Source of the DNA: Bacteroidota bacterium
GTDB lineage: Bacteria; Bacteroidota; Rhodothermia; JANXDC01
NCBI GenBank assembly: GCA_025998875.1
Contig: AP024675.1
Span: forward strand, 1,399,549-1,463,548
Length of the DNA: 64,000 nucleotides
Direction of reading: 5' to 3'
Both the position numbers and the translations under genes were made by a program. The notes under the pieces were generated by a model. The model searched no databases, was not told where the DNA came from, and worked only from the letters and a program-made list of their open reading frames with translations. Shown here piece after piece: positions 1 to 8,549 of the stretch (positions within the stretch are counted from its first letter, which is position 1; each line of letters starts with the position of its first letter).

Positions 1-887
1 GGTACGTCCAGCTCCCGGATGGCCTCAAGCGTTTCCCGATCGTCCTGTTCCAGGAGCAGTTTCACGTCCAGGCGATCTCGCGGATAATCCAATCGTCCCA
101 GGCCGAAGGCGATCTCCCGCACGATGGCCGCTTCCCGGTAGACGGGGATCAGGATGCTGTATTCGGGTAGTTCCTCCTGCCGCACGGCGGCCAGTTCTTC
201 TTCACTGACCGTTTGATGCAGTTCCCGTCGGGCCCCGGCGAGCGTAAGGGAGGCCTTGAAGAGGATATTGAGCAGGTAAAACCCGTTCAGGGCCAACAAA
301 AGCGCGGCCAGGGTTTGGGTGCCGTATCCGTACAGGCCAGCAAGCAGGGCCGTAAGCAGCAGGGCGATACCCAGCAGCTGGGCGGGGGTGAAGGGCTGAA
401 TGGCCGAACGAAGCGGATCTTCGAGAAAAAGCAGGTGTACGGTATCGGCGGCCAGGTCGCGCCCGAAGTACGTATGATGAACCCAGGCCAGATCTACGTC
501 TAGGGCGAACCGATACCGAACCCGAAGCCCGGTAAGGGCCTCGATCCAGCGGGCGGGTTCGGGGTCGAAGGGGTCCAGCACGGCCACCTCCAGCTCCGTG
601 CCCTCCCGGCGAAGGGGCCAGCACTGCAGGCGCTCGAGCTCATAGCGGGGCAGGGCGAGCTGTTCCAGGAGCGCGAAGGCGTCTGTGCGGCCGATGAGGG
701 CAAGCGCCTCCAGCCCGGTCTGCTCTCCGATCCAGGCGGCATAGGTGCTGCGGGCGATAAAGCCGCCCTGTAACAGAGCGCGCGCAAGCGGCCACTGCCG
801 TTGCTGCGCCAGGACTTCTGCCTCTCTTAGGCTTTGGGCCTCCAGAAGCCCGCAGTCCAGGATTCGATCACGGAGCGTGCTTTTCAT
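1..887 (-). CDS. MshEN-domain glycosyltransferase family 2, partial (3' end outside window)
   Basis: The reading frame runs off the left edge, so 295 codons are visible. The start ATG overlaps the stop of the BcsB-like gene (ATGA), which implies translational coupling. Residues 1 to about 65 carry two Leu-rich repeats ending in GxI/GLL, the pattern of the GspE/MshEN N-terminal fold, a known c-di-GMP binder in some families. Two hydrophobic helices follow (about 169-187 and 191-211). A GT2 domain then begins with YSILIPVYRE at 243 and a DDRET acidic motif at 282-286. This order resembles NfrB/BcsA-like processive synthases but with the MshEN domain at the N-terminus. With BcsB next door I infer an inner-membrane exopolysaccharide synthase. 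The polymer is unknown, and the QxxRW region lies outside the window. Confidence 0.8.
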   Translation of the reverse strand, partial: MKSTLRDRILDCGLLEAQSLREAEVLAQQRQWPLARALLQGGFIARSTYAAWIGEQTGLEALALIGRTDAFALLEQLALPRYELERLQCWPLRREGTELEVAVLDPFDPEPARWIEALTGLRVRYRFALDVDLAWVHHTYFGRDLAADTVHLLFLEDPLRSAIQPFTPAQLLGIALLLTALLAGLYGYGTQTLAALLLALNGFYLLNILFKASLTLAGARRELHQTVSEEELAAVRQEELPEYSILIPVYREAAIVREIAFGLGRLDYPRDRLDVKLLLEQDDRETLEAIRELDV

Positions 888-2860
888 GCCGCCTGCCGAA
901 GCACCTTGCTGCTCTGGTTCTGGCGAAGGCGCTCGTAGATCCAGAACAGGCCGAAGAGCACCAGCACCCAGACTAGGATGAAGAGCAGTAGACGATATTT
1001 GCGTACGTAGTAACCTATCCCGGGCCGGTCAGGGATCCAGATGCGGTACGGCCCCTCTGTGTGCAGGCCGTAGGCAAGCCGTCCGTCGGTGAAGGCCAGG
1101 TTGGCCCCGCGCAGCAGGCGGGAGGCGGGGATGCGCTCCAGGAGCCGGGAGGCCAGCGCATATCCCCCCTCGCCGCGGCTGATCACCCCCAGCAACGGGG
1201 CGCGGCCCGTGCCCCCCAGCACGACCATGCCGGTAATCTGCTGTAGGGAGGCGGCAAAAAGTACGCTTCCATCTTCGCGGATGAGGGTCAATTCCTGATC
1301 TGGCCGCACGGGAAAGCGTTCTAGCAGGGGCCGGGGTATGGCCGATGCGCGGGCCAGTATCGCTCCCCCCTCCGGAGGGACCTCGAAGCGCACGGTCGGC
1401 CACCGGGGTAGGCCGCTCTGCCGAGCCGCCCAGCGCACCAAGAGCGCGGCCGCCTGGATCTGCTCCGGCTCAATCGGGGGCAGTAGCCCGATGTCTAGCT
1501 CCGGCAACAATAACCCGGGAAGCATGCCCAGCGTGAGTCGATCCGGCGGGGTGGGATCGGGGATGCGCACATAGGAGTCAGGCAGAATATGGCCCAGAAA
1601 TGGGCGCCCGCTCCCCTGACATCCCCCATCCTGCGGGTAAAAAAGTAGCTCGAAGTCCAACTTGCCCGGCTCCATGGCGGAGACCGGGGCTATGGGTATG
1701 TGAACCTCCTCCCAGGTGCCGGATCGGTCCAGTTTCCGGCTGTAGAGGAGTCTTTCGTTCCAGTACACATTCAAAAACCCCTTCTCTCCGGAATCCAGGG
1801 GCGTGTAACGGCCGCGGAGGACTAGCTCCATGCTTCGGGCAAAGAACCCGCGATCTGCCGGGGAGAAATAGACGGTTTGTCGCAAAACCCCGGATCCGCT
1901 GAAGATGAGGTCTTTCCAGCCTAGTTCCTCGAAGGTGAGCTGAACCGGGGCGCGTGTGGGGGCGGATGTCTTGAGTTCCCGGGCCTCGATGAGCCGGATG
2001 CCGGGATCGCGCAACGTCTGCCTCAGCTCGGGCGCCACGAGCGCCCAGGCGGCCTGCTGGAGGGCTTGCCCGTTCTGGGCCCAGAAGATCAGTTTGCGTC
2101 CCCGGAGGGTCAGGTACGCAGGGGTTTGGGGGGGATGATCGGAGAGGTCACGGGGCGGTGGGCCTACGCCAATCCATATCTGGGGCAGGGAGTCCGGTGG
2201 CGGGGTTGTGCTCAGTACAAAACGGGTCCCGGGGAACTGGGCTTCCCAGTTGCCGATCAGGCCAATCAGGGTCGGGGCTAGTTCTTGCAGATGCTTGCCG
2301 AAGGGCACAACGGCAATGTGCGCGGGAAGGTCGGCAAAAAAATCGGCCACCGAAGGCGTTTGCGAAACGGGCTTTTCGGCCAGGATCAGGCGGCTTCCAG
2401 GAGCGATCCAGATCCGCAGGGCGCCGCTTGCCAGATCCGCACAGGGATCGTCGCTGATCCGCAGGAAGCCGCGCAGTTCGAGCACTATGCCGCCCGGCTC
2501 TCCCGGCACCACAGGTTCGGTCCTCTTTTCAAAAAGCGCCGCCAAAGGGGCCAGAGTGAACCGGATCGTGCGGGGAGAATGGCCCACCCATATGGTTCCG
2601 ACGGGTACTCCGGAGGCCCACAGCGTGAGGTGGGAGCTGGGGTGCAGGTTTTCCGGGGCCTCCCACCGCAGTTCCACTACGCTCTCGTTCCAGATCACCT
2701 GTTCCGGACGGACGACGGGCACATAGAGCTGCGCGCGAGGATAGCGCCCCTCCAGGTGCAACCCCGCACGATAGCCCATCTCCTCCAGGCTGGTCGCTCG
2801 TTGTCCCTGAGCGAGACCTGTAAGAAGGCAGACAAGAAAACCCGCACATCTATAGCGCAT
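884..2860 (-). CDS. BcsB-like periplasmic subunit of an exopolysaccharide synthase
   Basis: A 658-residue protein with an N-terminal signal peptide (MRYRCAGFLVCLLTG) and one C-terminal transmembrane helix followed by a basic tail (YERLRQN), the topology of BcsB. The middle contains carbohydrate-binding-like beta modules and a DPCADL segment like that preceding the first BcsB flavodoxin-like domain. I chose the ATG at 2860 rather than an upstream in-frame one because it starts the signal peptide and has GGGAG nine bases upstream. It overlaps the downstream glycosyltransferase by four bases. In cellulose synthases BcsB anchors and guides the nascent glucan. The homology is clear in architecture but divergent in sequence, so the polymer need not be cellulose. 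Confidence 0.75.
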   Translation of the reverse strand: MRYRCAGFLVCLLTGLAQGQRATSLEEMGYRAGLHLEGRYPRAQLYVPVVRPEQVIWNESVVELRWEAPENLHPSSHLTLWASGVPVGTIWVGHSPRTIRFTLAPLAALFEKRTEPVVPGEPGGIVLELRGFLRISDDPCADLASGALRIWIAPGSRLILAEKPVSQTPSVADFFADLPAHIAVVPFGKHLQELAPTLIGLIGNWEAQFPGTRFVLSTTPPPDSLPQIWIGVGPPPRDLSDHPPQTPAYLTLRGRKLIFWAQNGQALQQAAWALVAPELRQTLRDPGIRLIEARELKTSAPTRAPVQLTFEELGWKDLIFSGSGVLRQTVYFSPADRGFFARSMELVLRGRYTPLDSGEKGFLNVYWNERLLYSRKLDRSGTWEEVHIPIAPVSAMEPGKLDFELLFYPQDGGCQGSGRPFLGHILPDSYVRIPDPTPPDRLTLGMLPGLLLPELDIGLLPPIEPEQIQAAALLVRWAARQSGLPRWPTVRFEVPPEGGAILARASAIPRPLLERFPVRPDQELTLIREDGSVLFAASLQQITGMVVLGGTGRAPLLGVISRGEGGYALASRLLERIPASRLLRGANLAFTDGRLAYGLHTEGPYRIWIPDRPGIGYYVRKYRLLLFILVWVLVLFGLFWIYERLRQNQSSKVLRQAA

Positions 2861-2916
2861 GGAACCGCGCTCCCTTTCTTGCCTCGGGAAAGCCATTCAA
2901 TCGATGTGCCGGCCTC

Positions 2917-2940
2917 TCTCAAGGTGAGACAAGGTTGAGA
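2917..2940. promoter_or_regulatory. Operator-like repeat between divergent genes
   Basis: The region between the BcsB-like gene and the barrel gene (2861-3084, 224 bases) holds an inverted repeat TCTCAA (2917-2922) / TTGAGA (2935-2940). It overlaps two imperfect direct copies of CAAGGTGAGA. The position between divergent starts suits a regulator site. No regulator gene is adjacent and nothing else in this gap is convincing, so this is a weak call. Confidence 0.25.
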
Positions 2941-3084
2941 AAAGCCGAGGGCGGTTTCATTTTCTCCGGTGCGGTGTTACGATTTCCCTTTTCCCAGCGC
3001 TCAAGAAGGCTTGGGGGAGGGCGGAACAGAACGTGCGTGCATGGGCCTGTGTGGAGCTGTACTCCCGGCAAAAGGGCGACAACC

Positions 3085-3900
3085 ATGAACCGTTGGTTTC
3101 TGTTCTGGCTACCGATAGGGATCCTTCTGCCCGCTTTAGCATGGGCCGGAGGGCCGTGGGCGCCGGAGCGAGGGAAGAGTCTCTGGATTCTGCAGTATCA
3201 TACCTACGGCACCGCGCGCTGGACCGACGCCTCCGGTAGGGCTCGAGCCTATCCCTATGGCGGGCGATATCAGGCCCGCAGTGCCCTGCTATATGTCGAG
3301 TATGGATTGGGCATGAACTGGACGCTCGAGGCCTATCTCCCCCTCGCCTGGCAGCTGTACAGGGACTCAACGGGCTACGAGCAACGGTACAGCAGCCTGC
3401 GCGATCAGGAGCTGGCCCTTCGGCGCCTCCTCTGGCGCGAGGGAGGGTGGCTTTTTGCCCTGCGGGGGAGTTTGCATCTGCCCTGGGGGTATAACCCGGC
3501 CCGGGACCCGGCGGCGGGTTATGGCCGATACGGGGTCGGAATATCGGGCCTCCTGGGGATAGGGCACCCCGGGTTCTGGGCGGTTGTGGAGCTGGGCGGG
3601 CGCAGCTACGGATCGGCCGGTATGCAGCTGCGAGCGGAGGCCATCGCGGGTATGCACCTGAAGCAAAGGCTGCGTCTCTGGGTGCAGACCTCCATGTTGT
3701 ATGCTCCGGTCGGGGGCGATGAGGCGCCTTCCTTGAGCCCCTGGGCCCAGGTGCGTCAGACGGTGGTCAAGCTCTCCCCCACCGTTGCCTGGCAGCTCAG
3801 TGAAGGCCTGACGGTGCAGCTGAGCTGGGATCGGGACCTCTACAGTCGCCGGTCTGCGCTGGGCACCGGTTGGCGTTTAGGGATGTGGTGGCAACCGTAG
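3085..3900 (+). CDS. Putative outer-membrane beta-barrel protein
   Basis: A 271-residue protein with a clear signal peptide (MNRWFLFWLPIGILLPALAWA). The rest alternates polar and hydrophobic residues in strands rich in Tyr, Trp and Gly with Gly-Tyr turns, and ends in an aromatic-containing strand, as expected of an outer-membrane barrel. The start at 3085 follows AAAGGG; an in-frame upstream ATG at 2935 lacks a signal sequence. It is divergent from the BcsB-like gene, so it could supply an outer-membrane route for the polymer, but that link rests only on position. No named family recognised. Confidence 0.6.
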   Translation: MNRWFLFWLPIGILLPALAWAGGPWAPERGKSLWILQYHTYGTARWTDASGRARAYPYGGRYQARSALLYVEYGLGMNWTLEAYLPLAWQLYRDSTGYEQRYSSLRDQELALRRLLWREGGWLFALRGSLHLPWGYNPARDPAAGYGRYGVGISGLLGIGHPGFWAVVELGGRSYGSAGMQLRAEAIAGMHLKQRLRLWVQTSMLYAPVGGDEAPSLSPWAQVRQTVVKLSPTVAWQLSEGLTVQLSWDRDLYSRRSALGTGWRLGMWWQP

Positions 3901-3903
3901 CAG

Positions 3904-3934
3904 TTTGTCTTTCTGTTCCGGCGGCCTAATTTTG
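3904..3934 (+). promoter_or_regulatory. Bacteroidota-type promoter (TTTG-N19-TAATTTTG)
   Basis: TTTG at 3904-3907 and TAATTTTG at 3927-3934 are 19 bases apart, an exact match to the -33 TTTG / -7 TAnnTTTG consensus described for Bacteroidota primary sigma. It lies 46 bases before the quinone reductase ATG, directly after the preceding stop. It would drive the quinone reductase and thiI. Confidence 0.6.
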
Positions 3935-3980
3935 CCTCTCTCTAGTGTTGTGTTGTTTTTCTGGACGCGGACAGAGGGCG

Positions 3981-4952
3981 ATGCAAGCTATCCGGGTGTA
4001 CCGCTTCGGCGAGCCCGAGGTTATGCAACTTGAAGAGCTACCCGTCCCGGAGCCAGGTCCGGGTCAGGTACGTGTGCGCATTCATGCGGCGGGGGTCAAT
4101 CCCGTCGATACGTATATCCGCTCCGGGGCCTACAGCCGGTTGCCTGAGTTGCCCTACACCCCCGGCCATGATGGGGCGGGGATCGTGGATGCCGTGGGAG
4201 AGGGGGTCGAAAAGGTCTCTCCGGGAGATCGCGTCTACGTAGCCGGCTCCCTGACGGGCACGTATGCCGAATATGCTCTCTGTCTGGTCGATCAGGTTTT
4301 TCCCCTGCCCGAACACGTTTCCTTCGCGCAGGGCGCCGGGCTCGGTATCCCATACGGGACGGCCTATCGGGCGCTGTTCCAGAAAGGACATCTGAAGCCC
4401 GGGGAGCGGGTGCTCATCCATGGAGCCAGCGGTGCGGTCGGGCTGGCCTGCCTGCAGTGGGCCCGGGCATGGGGGGCTCATGTGCTCGGTACGGCGGGGA
4501 CGGGGGAAGGGCTGGAACTGGTGCGCGCCTGGGGCGCGGAGGCCGTGTTTCTGCACCGAGATCCGGGCTATGAGGAGCAGATCCTGCAGTGGACCGGGGG
4601 GCGGGGTGTGGACCTGATTGTCGAGATGCTGGCCAACGTGAACCTGGAGCGGGATCTTCGCCTGCTCGCCCGCCGAGGGCGGCTGGTTATCGTGGGGAGC
4701 CGAGGAAGGATCGAGTTCTCGCCCCGGGAAATTATGCGCGCCGAGGCCGTGGTGACGGGGTTTGTGCTCTTCGATACCCCCGCCGAGGAGCGCAGGCAGA
4801 TCCATGAGGCCATCGGGGCGGGCTTGCGCACGCGCCTGCTCGATCCCGTCGTGCGCCTTACCCTCCCCCTGGCCGAGGCCCCTTGTGCTCATCGCCTGGT
4901 GCTGGAGCCCGGAGCAAGGGGGAAAATCGTGCTGGTTCCGGAGTCGATATGA
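3981..4952 (+). CDS. qor: Zeta-crystallin-type NADPH:quinone reductase (zinc-free MDR family)
   Basis: A 323-residue medium-chain dehydrogenase/reductase that lacks zinc ligands. The N-terminal GroES-like fold contains NPVDTYIRSGAYSR and LPYTPGHDGAG, the quinone-reductase signature. The Rossmann domain contains HGASGAVGLACLQWARAWG for NADPH. A segment near residues 215-240 (EMLANVNLERDL, VIVGSRG) recalls animal zeta-crystallin more than typical bacterial YhdH. The predicted reaction is one-electron or two-electron reduction of quinones or enones by NADPH in the cytoplasm. The start at 3981 begins the conserved MQAIRVYRFG; an in-frame ATG 36 bases upstream adds unconserved residues. The stop overlaps thiI by four bases. 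Confidence 0.9.
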   Translation: MQAIRVYRFGEPEVMQLEELPVPEPGPGQVRVRIHAAGVNPVDTYIRSGAYSRLPELPYTPGHDGAGIVDAVGEGVEKVSPGDRVYVAGSLTGTYAEYALCLVDQVFPLPEHVSFAQGAGLGIPYGTAYRALFQKGHLKPGERVLIHGASGAVGLACLQWARAWGAHVLGTAGTGEGLELVRAWGAEAVFLHRDPGYEEQILQWTGGRGVDLIVEMLANVNLERDLRLLARRGRLVIVGSRGRIEFSPREIMRAEAVVTGFVLFDTPAEERRQIHEAIGAGLRTRLLDPVVRLTLPLAEAPCAHRLVLEPGARGKIVLVPESI

Positions 4953-6202
4953 ACCAGGACCGATGGCTCGAGCTGGCCTGGGATGGCCTGGCGGTCCACT
5001 ATCACGAGATCGCCCTCAAAGGGCAGAATCGTCCCTTTTTCCGGCGTCGTCTCCTGGAGCGCCTCAAAGCGGTTCTGCGTCCTCTGGGGCTTGTGGCCGA
5101 GGACAGGTTTGATCATTTTTTTGTCCCCCTGGGAGGCAAGCATCCGGCCGAGGCATTGAGGCGCATCGGTCGTCTGTTCGGGGTGGCTTATGCGGCGCCC
5201 GTGCGAGTGCTGGAGCCGGGTCTTGAGGCGATGGCCGAAGGGGCTATAGCGCTGTATCGGGATCTGGCTGGCTCGGGAGCCCGGCCCACCATGGCTGTGC
5301 GCGCCCATCGGGCCGACAAGCGTTTCCCCCTGACCTCCCGGGAGCTGGAGCAGGAGATCGGCCGAAGACTGGTTGAGGCCCTGGGGGCACCCGTACGCCT
5401 CAAAGAGCCGGAGATCGAGATCCGATTGCGCCTGCAGAGCCGAGAGGCCTATCTCCTGGGGCCCAAATACGAAGGTCCGGGCGGTCTACCCGTGGGGGTG
5501 ACGGGGCGGGTGCTTGTGCTCTTCTCCGGAGGTATCGACTCCTCTGTGATCGGATGGCTGCTTATGCGACGGGGGTGCTCGGTGGATTTCGTCCATTTTC
5601 ACGCCTTTCCCACCCCGGAAGCCGTCCGAGAGAGCAAAATCCCTCGCATGATCGAACCCCTGCTGCGCGACCAGGGGCTGAAAGCCCGCCTGTTCGTGGT
5701 GCCCTATCATGTGTTTCAGCTCACGCTCCTGGAGCATCCCGTTCCTCCGGCCCTGGAGCTTATCCTGTTCCGCCGTTTCATGGTGCGTGTGGCTTCCCGT
5801 ATCGCGCACGCCCACGGGCACCGGGCCTTGGCCACGGGGGACAATCTGGGTCAGGTGGCCTCGCAGACGCTCGAAAGCCTGGTTGCGCTCGATGATGCGG
5901 CCGAGGTGCCCGTTTTTCGGCCCTTGCTGACGTATAACAAGCCGGAGATCATTTCGCTGGCCGAGCGGATTGGCACCTATGCCGCGGCCATAGAACCGTA
6001 CAAAGACTGCTGCTCGATTATCGCCCGACGTCCGGAGACGCGACCTGCTTTAGAGCGGGTACGAGCAGTCGAGCGCGATCTGCCCCTGGAGGCCATGATC
6101 GAGCGCACCCTTGAGCGCCTTGTCTGCTGGCGCCTGCCGGAAGCAGCCCCCTCTGCCCCGGCCCCTTCCTCGGAGGCCAATCAGCTCGGGGAATCCCCCT
6201 GA
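4949..6202 (+). CDS. thiI: tRNA 4-thiouridine synthase ThiI (short form, no rhodanese domain)
   Basis: A 417-residue protein with an N-terminal ferredoxin-like/THUMP region and a PP-loop ATPase. The PP-loop is VLFSGGIDSS, followed by the VDFVHFHAFP strand. Conserved ThiI stretches NLGQVASQTLESL, PVFRPLLTYNKPEII and EPYKDCC are present. ThiI adenylates U8 of tRNA and passes sulfur to it, and can also supply sulfur for thiazole. The C-terminal rhodanese domain of the enterobacterial enzyme is missing, as in many bacteria whose sulfur carrier is a separate protein. It starts at ATGA overlapping the quinone reductase and its tail runs 22 bases into convergent lnt. Confidence 0.95.
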   Translation: MNQDRWLELAWDGLAVHYHEIALKGQNRPFFRRRLLERLKAVLRPLGLVAEDRFDHFFVPLGGKHPAEALRRIGRLFGVAYAAPVRVLEPGLEAMAEGAIALYRDLAGSGARPTMAVRAHRADKRFPLTSRELEQEIGRRLVEALGAPVRLKEPEIEIRLRLQSREAYLLGPKYEGPGGLPVGVTGRVLVLFSGGIDSSVIGWLLMRRGCSVDFVHFHAFPTPEAVRESKIPRMIEPLLRDQGLKARLFVVPYHVFQLTLLEHPVPPALELILFRRFMVRVASRIAHAHGHRALATGDNLGQVASQTLESLVALDDAAEVPVFRPLLTYNKPEIISLAERIGTYAAAIEPYKDCCSIIARRPETRPALERVRAVERDLPLEAMIERTLERLVCWRLPEAAPSAPAPSSEANQLGESP

Positions 6203-7800
6203 CGGCGGCCCCGGGCCAGGGCGTAGAGGGCCAGGGTCAGTATTCCCACCAGTCCCAGCAGACCGGGCCAGTCGCCGAGTCGGACGTACAGGGTCTGCCC
6301 CTCCAGCAAGGGAACGGCTCTGGATCGTGCCTCCGGACGCCACCATGAGGTCCGTTCCAGCACGCGTCCGGAGGGCAGGATGAATCCGCTGATGCCCGTG
6401 TTGGCCGCGCGCACCACGGCTCGGCGCACCGCGATGGCCCGCAGGCGGGCGTAGGCGAAATGTTGCCGGTATCCGCCCGTATTGCCCCACCAGCCGTCGT
6501 TGGTGATCACCACGAGCACCTGTGCGCCCCGGCGCACAAAGTGGCGAATGAAGTCGTCGAAGATGGATTCATAGCAGATCAGGGGAGCCAGCTTCAGGTC
6601 TTCTCCGAGCCGGAAGGGGTTCCTGTTGCGGCCCACCCCGTAGCTACTGACCCCTCCCAGATCCACGCTCAGGCGGGCCAGCGCGGGCCACAGATCCAGA
6701 AACGGTACGCGTTCGGCAAAGGGCACGAGCTGAATTTTGTCGTATCCTTGTCGGGGCCGATGGGGCTGAAAGAGCGCGGCCGAGTTGAACGCATCGAACG
6801 CTCGCCCGTCGGGTGTGCGTCGGGCCGAGGGGGGAATGGGCCCGGAGTCCGGATAGAAACGCACGGATACGTATCCTGTGAGTACGGCAATCCCGTGCCG
6901 GTCCACCCAGGCCTGCACGGAGTCTATGAGATCGGTGGGACGATGTTCCCAGATCGGATCCGGGATGGCTGTCTCCGGCCAGACGATGAGCACGGGTTGC
7001 GAGGCGACTGTTTCCTCGCTGAGGCGCAAGAGCCGATCCAGCTGTTCATAGGGCCCCAGTTGGGAGAACTTCGCTCCCGGGTCTATGTTGGGTTGTACGA
7101 CCCCGAAGACCGCATCCGGAGCCGCCCGGTCCCACTGGCCCATGCGCACCGATCCGTAGCTGAGGGGCAGGATGAGCAGGGCCCAGCCCAAGGCGAGCCA
7201 GCGAAATCCAGGCCTGCCCCGCAAGCCCGCATACGCCCACAGGTTCCAGGCCCAGATCCAGCTCGATCCAAGCAGGGAGCCCCCCAGATCGACAAACTGC
7301 GCCAGCCAGGGCCAGTCGGCCAGGGTGTTGCCCAGCACAAGCCAGGGAAAGCGGAGTTCCCATCGGAAGCTGAGCCATTCCAGAGCCAGCCAGCAGGCCA
7401 TGAGGGCCCCGTGTCCCGCGCCGGCCCGAGCGCTGCGATGCCGTATCCAGCTGGCGACCCCCACGCACAGGCTCTGCAGGGCGGCATTCAGGGGGAAGAC
7501 GGCCGCCCCGCTCCAGGCGCCGGCCGGTACGACGTTGAAAAGCAGCCAGTAGGTGACGATCAGGTTCCAGAGCAGTAGCCCCGGCCAGGCCTGCCGCATG
7601 GCCACAAGGGCCCCGGGGGCGGTCTCCACTATCCGCAGGAAGGGCACAAGCCCCACGTAGGCCAGGGGCAGACAGGAAAAAGGGGGAAAGGCCAGCCCCA
7701 GCAACAACCCGCCCAGCAGCCCAGCCAGGACGGGATGTCGGTCTATGGCCGAAAGCACGCCCTTCAGCCTGCGGGCGGTCTCAAGAACGCTCCTCTGCAT
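6181..7800 (-). CDS. lnt: Apolipoprotein N-acyltransferase
   Basis: A 539-residue inner-membrane enzyme with about six hydrophobic helices in residues 24-225 and a C-terminal nitrilase (CN hydrolase) domain facing the periplasm. The catalytic triad is visible: E276 in WPETAIP, K355 in YDKIQLVPFAE, and C409 in LICYESIF. It transfers an acyl chain from phospholipid to the N-terminal Cys of diacylated lipoproteins. Several lipoproteins in this window are plausible substrates. It starts 20 bases inside the end of rsmI, so the two are coupled, and it converges on thiI. Confidence 0.95.
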   Translation of the reverse strand: MQRSVLETARRLKGVLSAIDRHPVLAGLLGGLLLGLAFPPFSCLPLAYVGLVPFLRIVETAPGALVAMRQAWPGLLLWNLIVTYWLLFNVVPAGAWSGAAVFPLNAALQSLCVGVASWIRHRSARAGAGHGALMACWLALEWLSFRWELRFPWLVLGNTLADWPWLAQFVDLGGSLLGSSWIWAWNLWAYAGLRGRPGFRWLALGWALLILPLSYGSVRMGQWDRAAPDAVFGVVQPNIDPGAKFSQLGPYEQLDRLLRLSEETVASQPVLIVWPETAIPDPIWEHRPTDLIDSVQAWVDRHGIAVLTGYVSVRFYPDSGPIPPSARRTPDGRAFDAFNSAALFQPHRPRQGYDKIQLVPFAERVPFLDLWPALARLSVDLGGVSSYGVGRNRNPFRLGEDLKLAPLICYESIFDDFIRHFVRRGAQVLVVITNDGWWGNTGGYRQHFAYARLRAIAVRRAVVRAANTGISGFILPSGRVLERTSWWRPEARSRAVPLLEGQTLYVRLGDWPGLLGLVGILTLALYALARGRRQGDSPS

Positions 7801-8482
7801 CCCGATCCGCTCCAGCGATCACGAGCACAAGTTCCCCACGAGGGGGGTGTTCCTGTACGGAGGCGAGCAGCTCGGAGAGCGTGCCCCTGCGCACCTCCTC
7901 GAAGCGCTTGGTGAGCTCTCGTACCAGCGCCGCAGGCCGATCCGGACCCAATAGGTGCACCAGATCCTGCAGGGTGCGCCCGATGCGATGCGGGGATTCG
8001 TAGAGCACGATTGTGCGTTCCTCGCTGCGGAGCGCCTCCAGGCGTCTGGCGCGCCCTTTCCGGGCGGGCAGGAAGCCTTCGAAGACGAAGCGCTGGCAGG
8101 GCAGTCCGCTTATGACGAGGGCGGGCACAAAGGCCGTGGGGCCCGGAAGCACCTCCACGGGCACACCGGCTTCGATGCAGGCGCGCACCAGCAGGAAGCC
8201 CGGGTCGGAGATCCCGGGCGTACCCGCATCGGTCATGAGCGCCACACGGGCTCCTGCGCGAAGGCGCCGGAGAACGGAGGCAAGCTTGCGATGCTCGTTA
8301 TGGGCGTGATAGCTCTCACAGCGCAGCGAGAGGCCGTAATGCTCCAGGAGCAGGCGGCTTGTCCGGGTGTCCTCGCATAACACCCAATCCACCTCTTCGC
8401 GCAACAGGCGTACGGCCCGGAAGGTCCAGTCCTCCAGATTCCCGATCGGTGTGGGGACGACAAAAAGCCGACCGTTGGCCAT
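7781..8482 (-). CDS. rsmI: 16S rRNA (cytidine-1402-2'-O)-methyltransferase
   Basis: A 233-residue tetrapyrrole-methylase-fold enzyme. RsmI signatures include VVPTPIGNLEDWTFRA at the N-terminus, CEDTRTSRLLL, TDAGTPGISDPG and LPGPTAFVPAL. It makes the 2'-O-methyl of m4Cm1402 in the ribosomal P site using SAM. The protein is somewhat shorter than the enterobacterial form, which has extra C-terminal residues. It is the first gene of a minus-strand pair with lnt and is divergent from holB; only 67 bases separate the two starts. Confidence 0.95.
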   Translation of the reverse strand: MANGRLFVVPTPIGNLEDWTFRAVRLLREEVDWVLCEDTRTSRLLLEHYGLSLRCESYHAHNEHRKLASVLRRLRAGARVALMTDAGTPGISDPGFLLVRACIEAGVPVEVLPGPTAFVPALVISGLPCQRFVFEGFLPARKGRARRLEALRSEERTIVLYESPHRIGRTLQDLVHLLGPDRPAALVRELTKRFEEVRRGTLSELLASVQEHPPRGELVLVIAGADRDAEERS

Positions 8483-8549
8483 GGGGGCGGGAAGTGGTTA
8501 TCTTGAATCGGTTGCGAAGGTAGAGGCATCCGGACGGTGGCGCAAGCCT

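Noticed and set aside
6460-7578. 372-codon plus-strand frame across lnt
   Set aside because: Lnt on the opposite strand is intact with its full catalytic triad; this frame has no start signal or domain.
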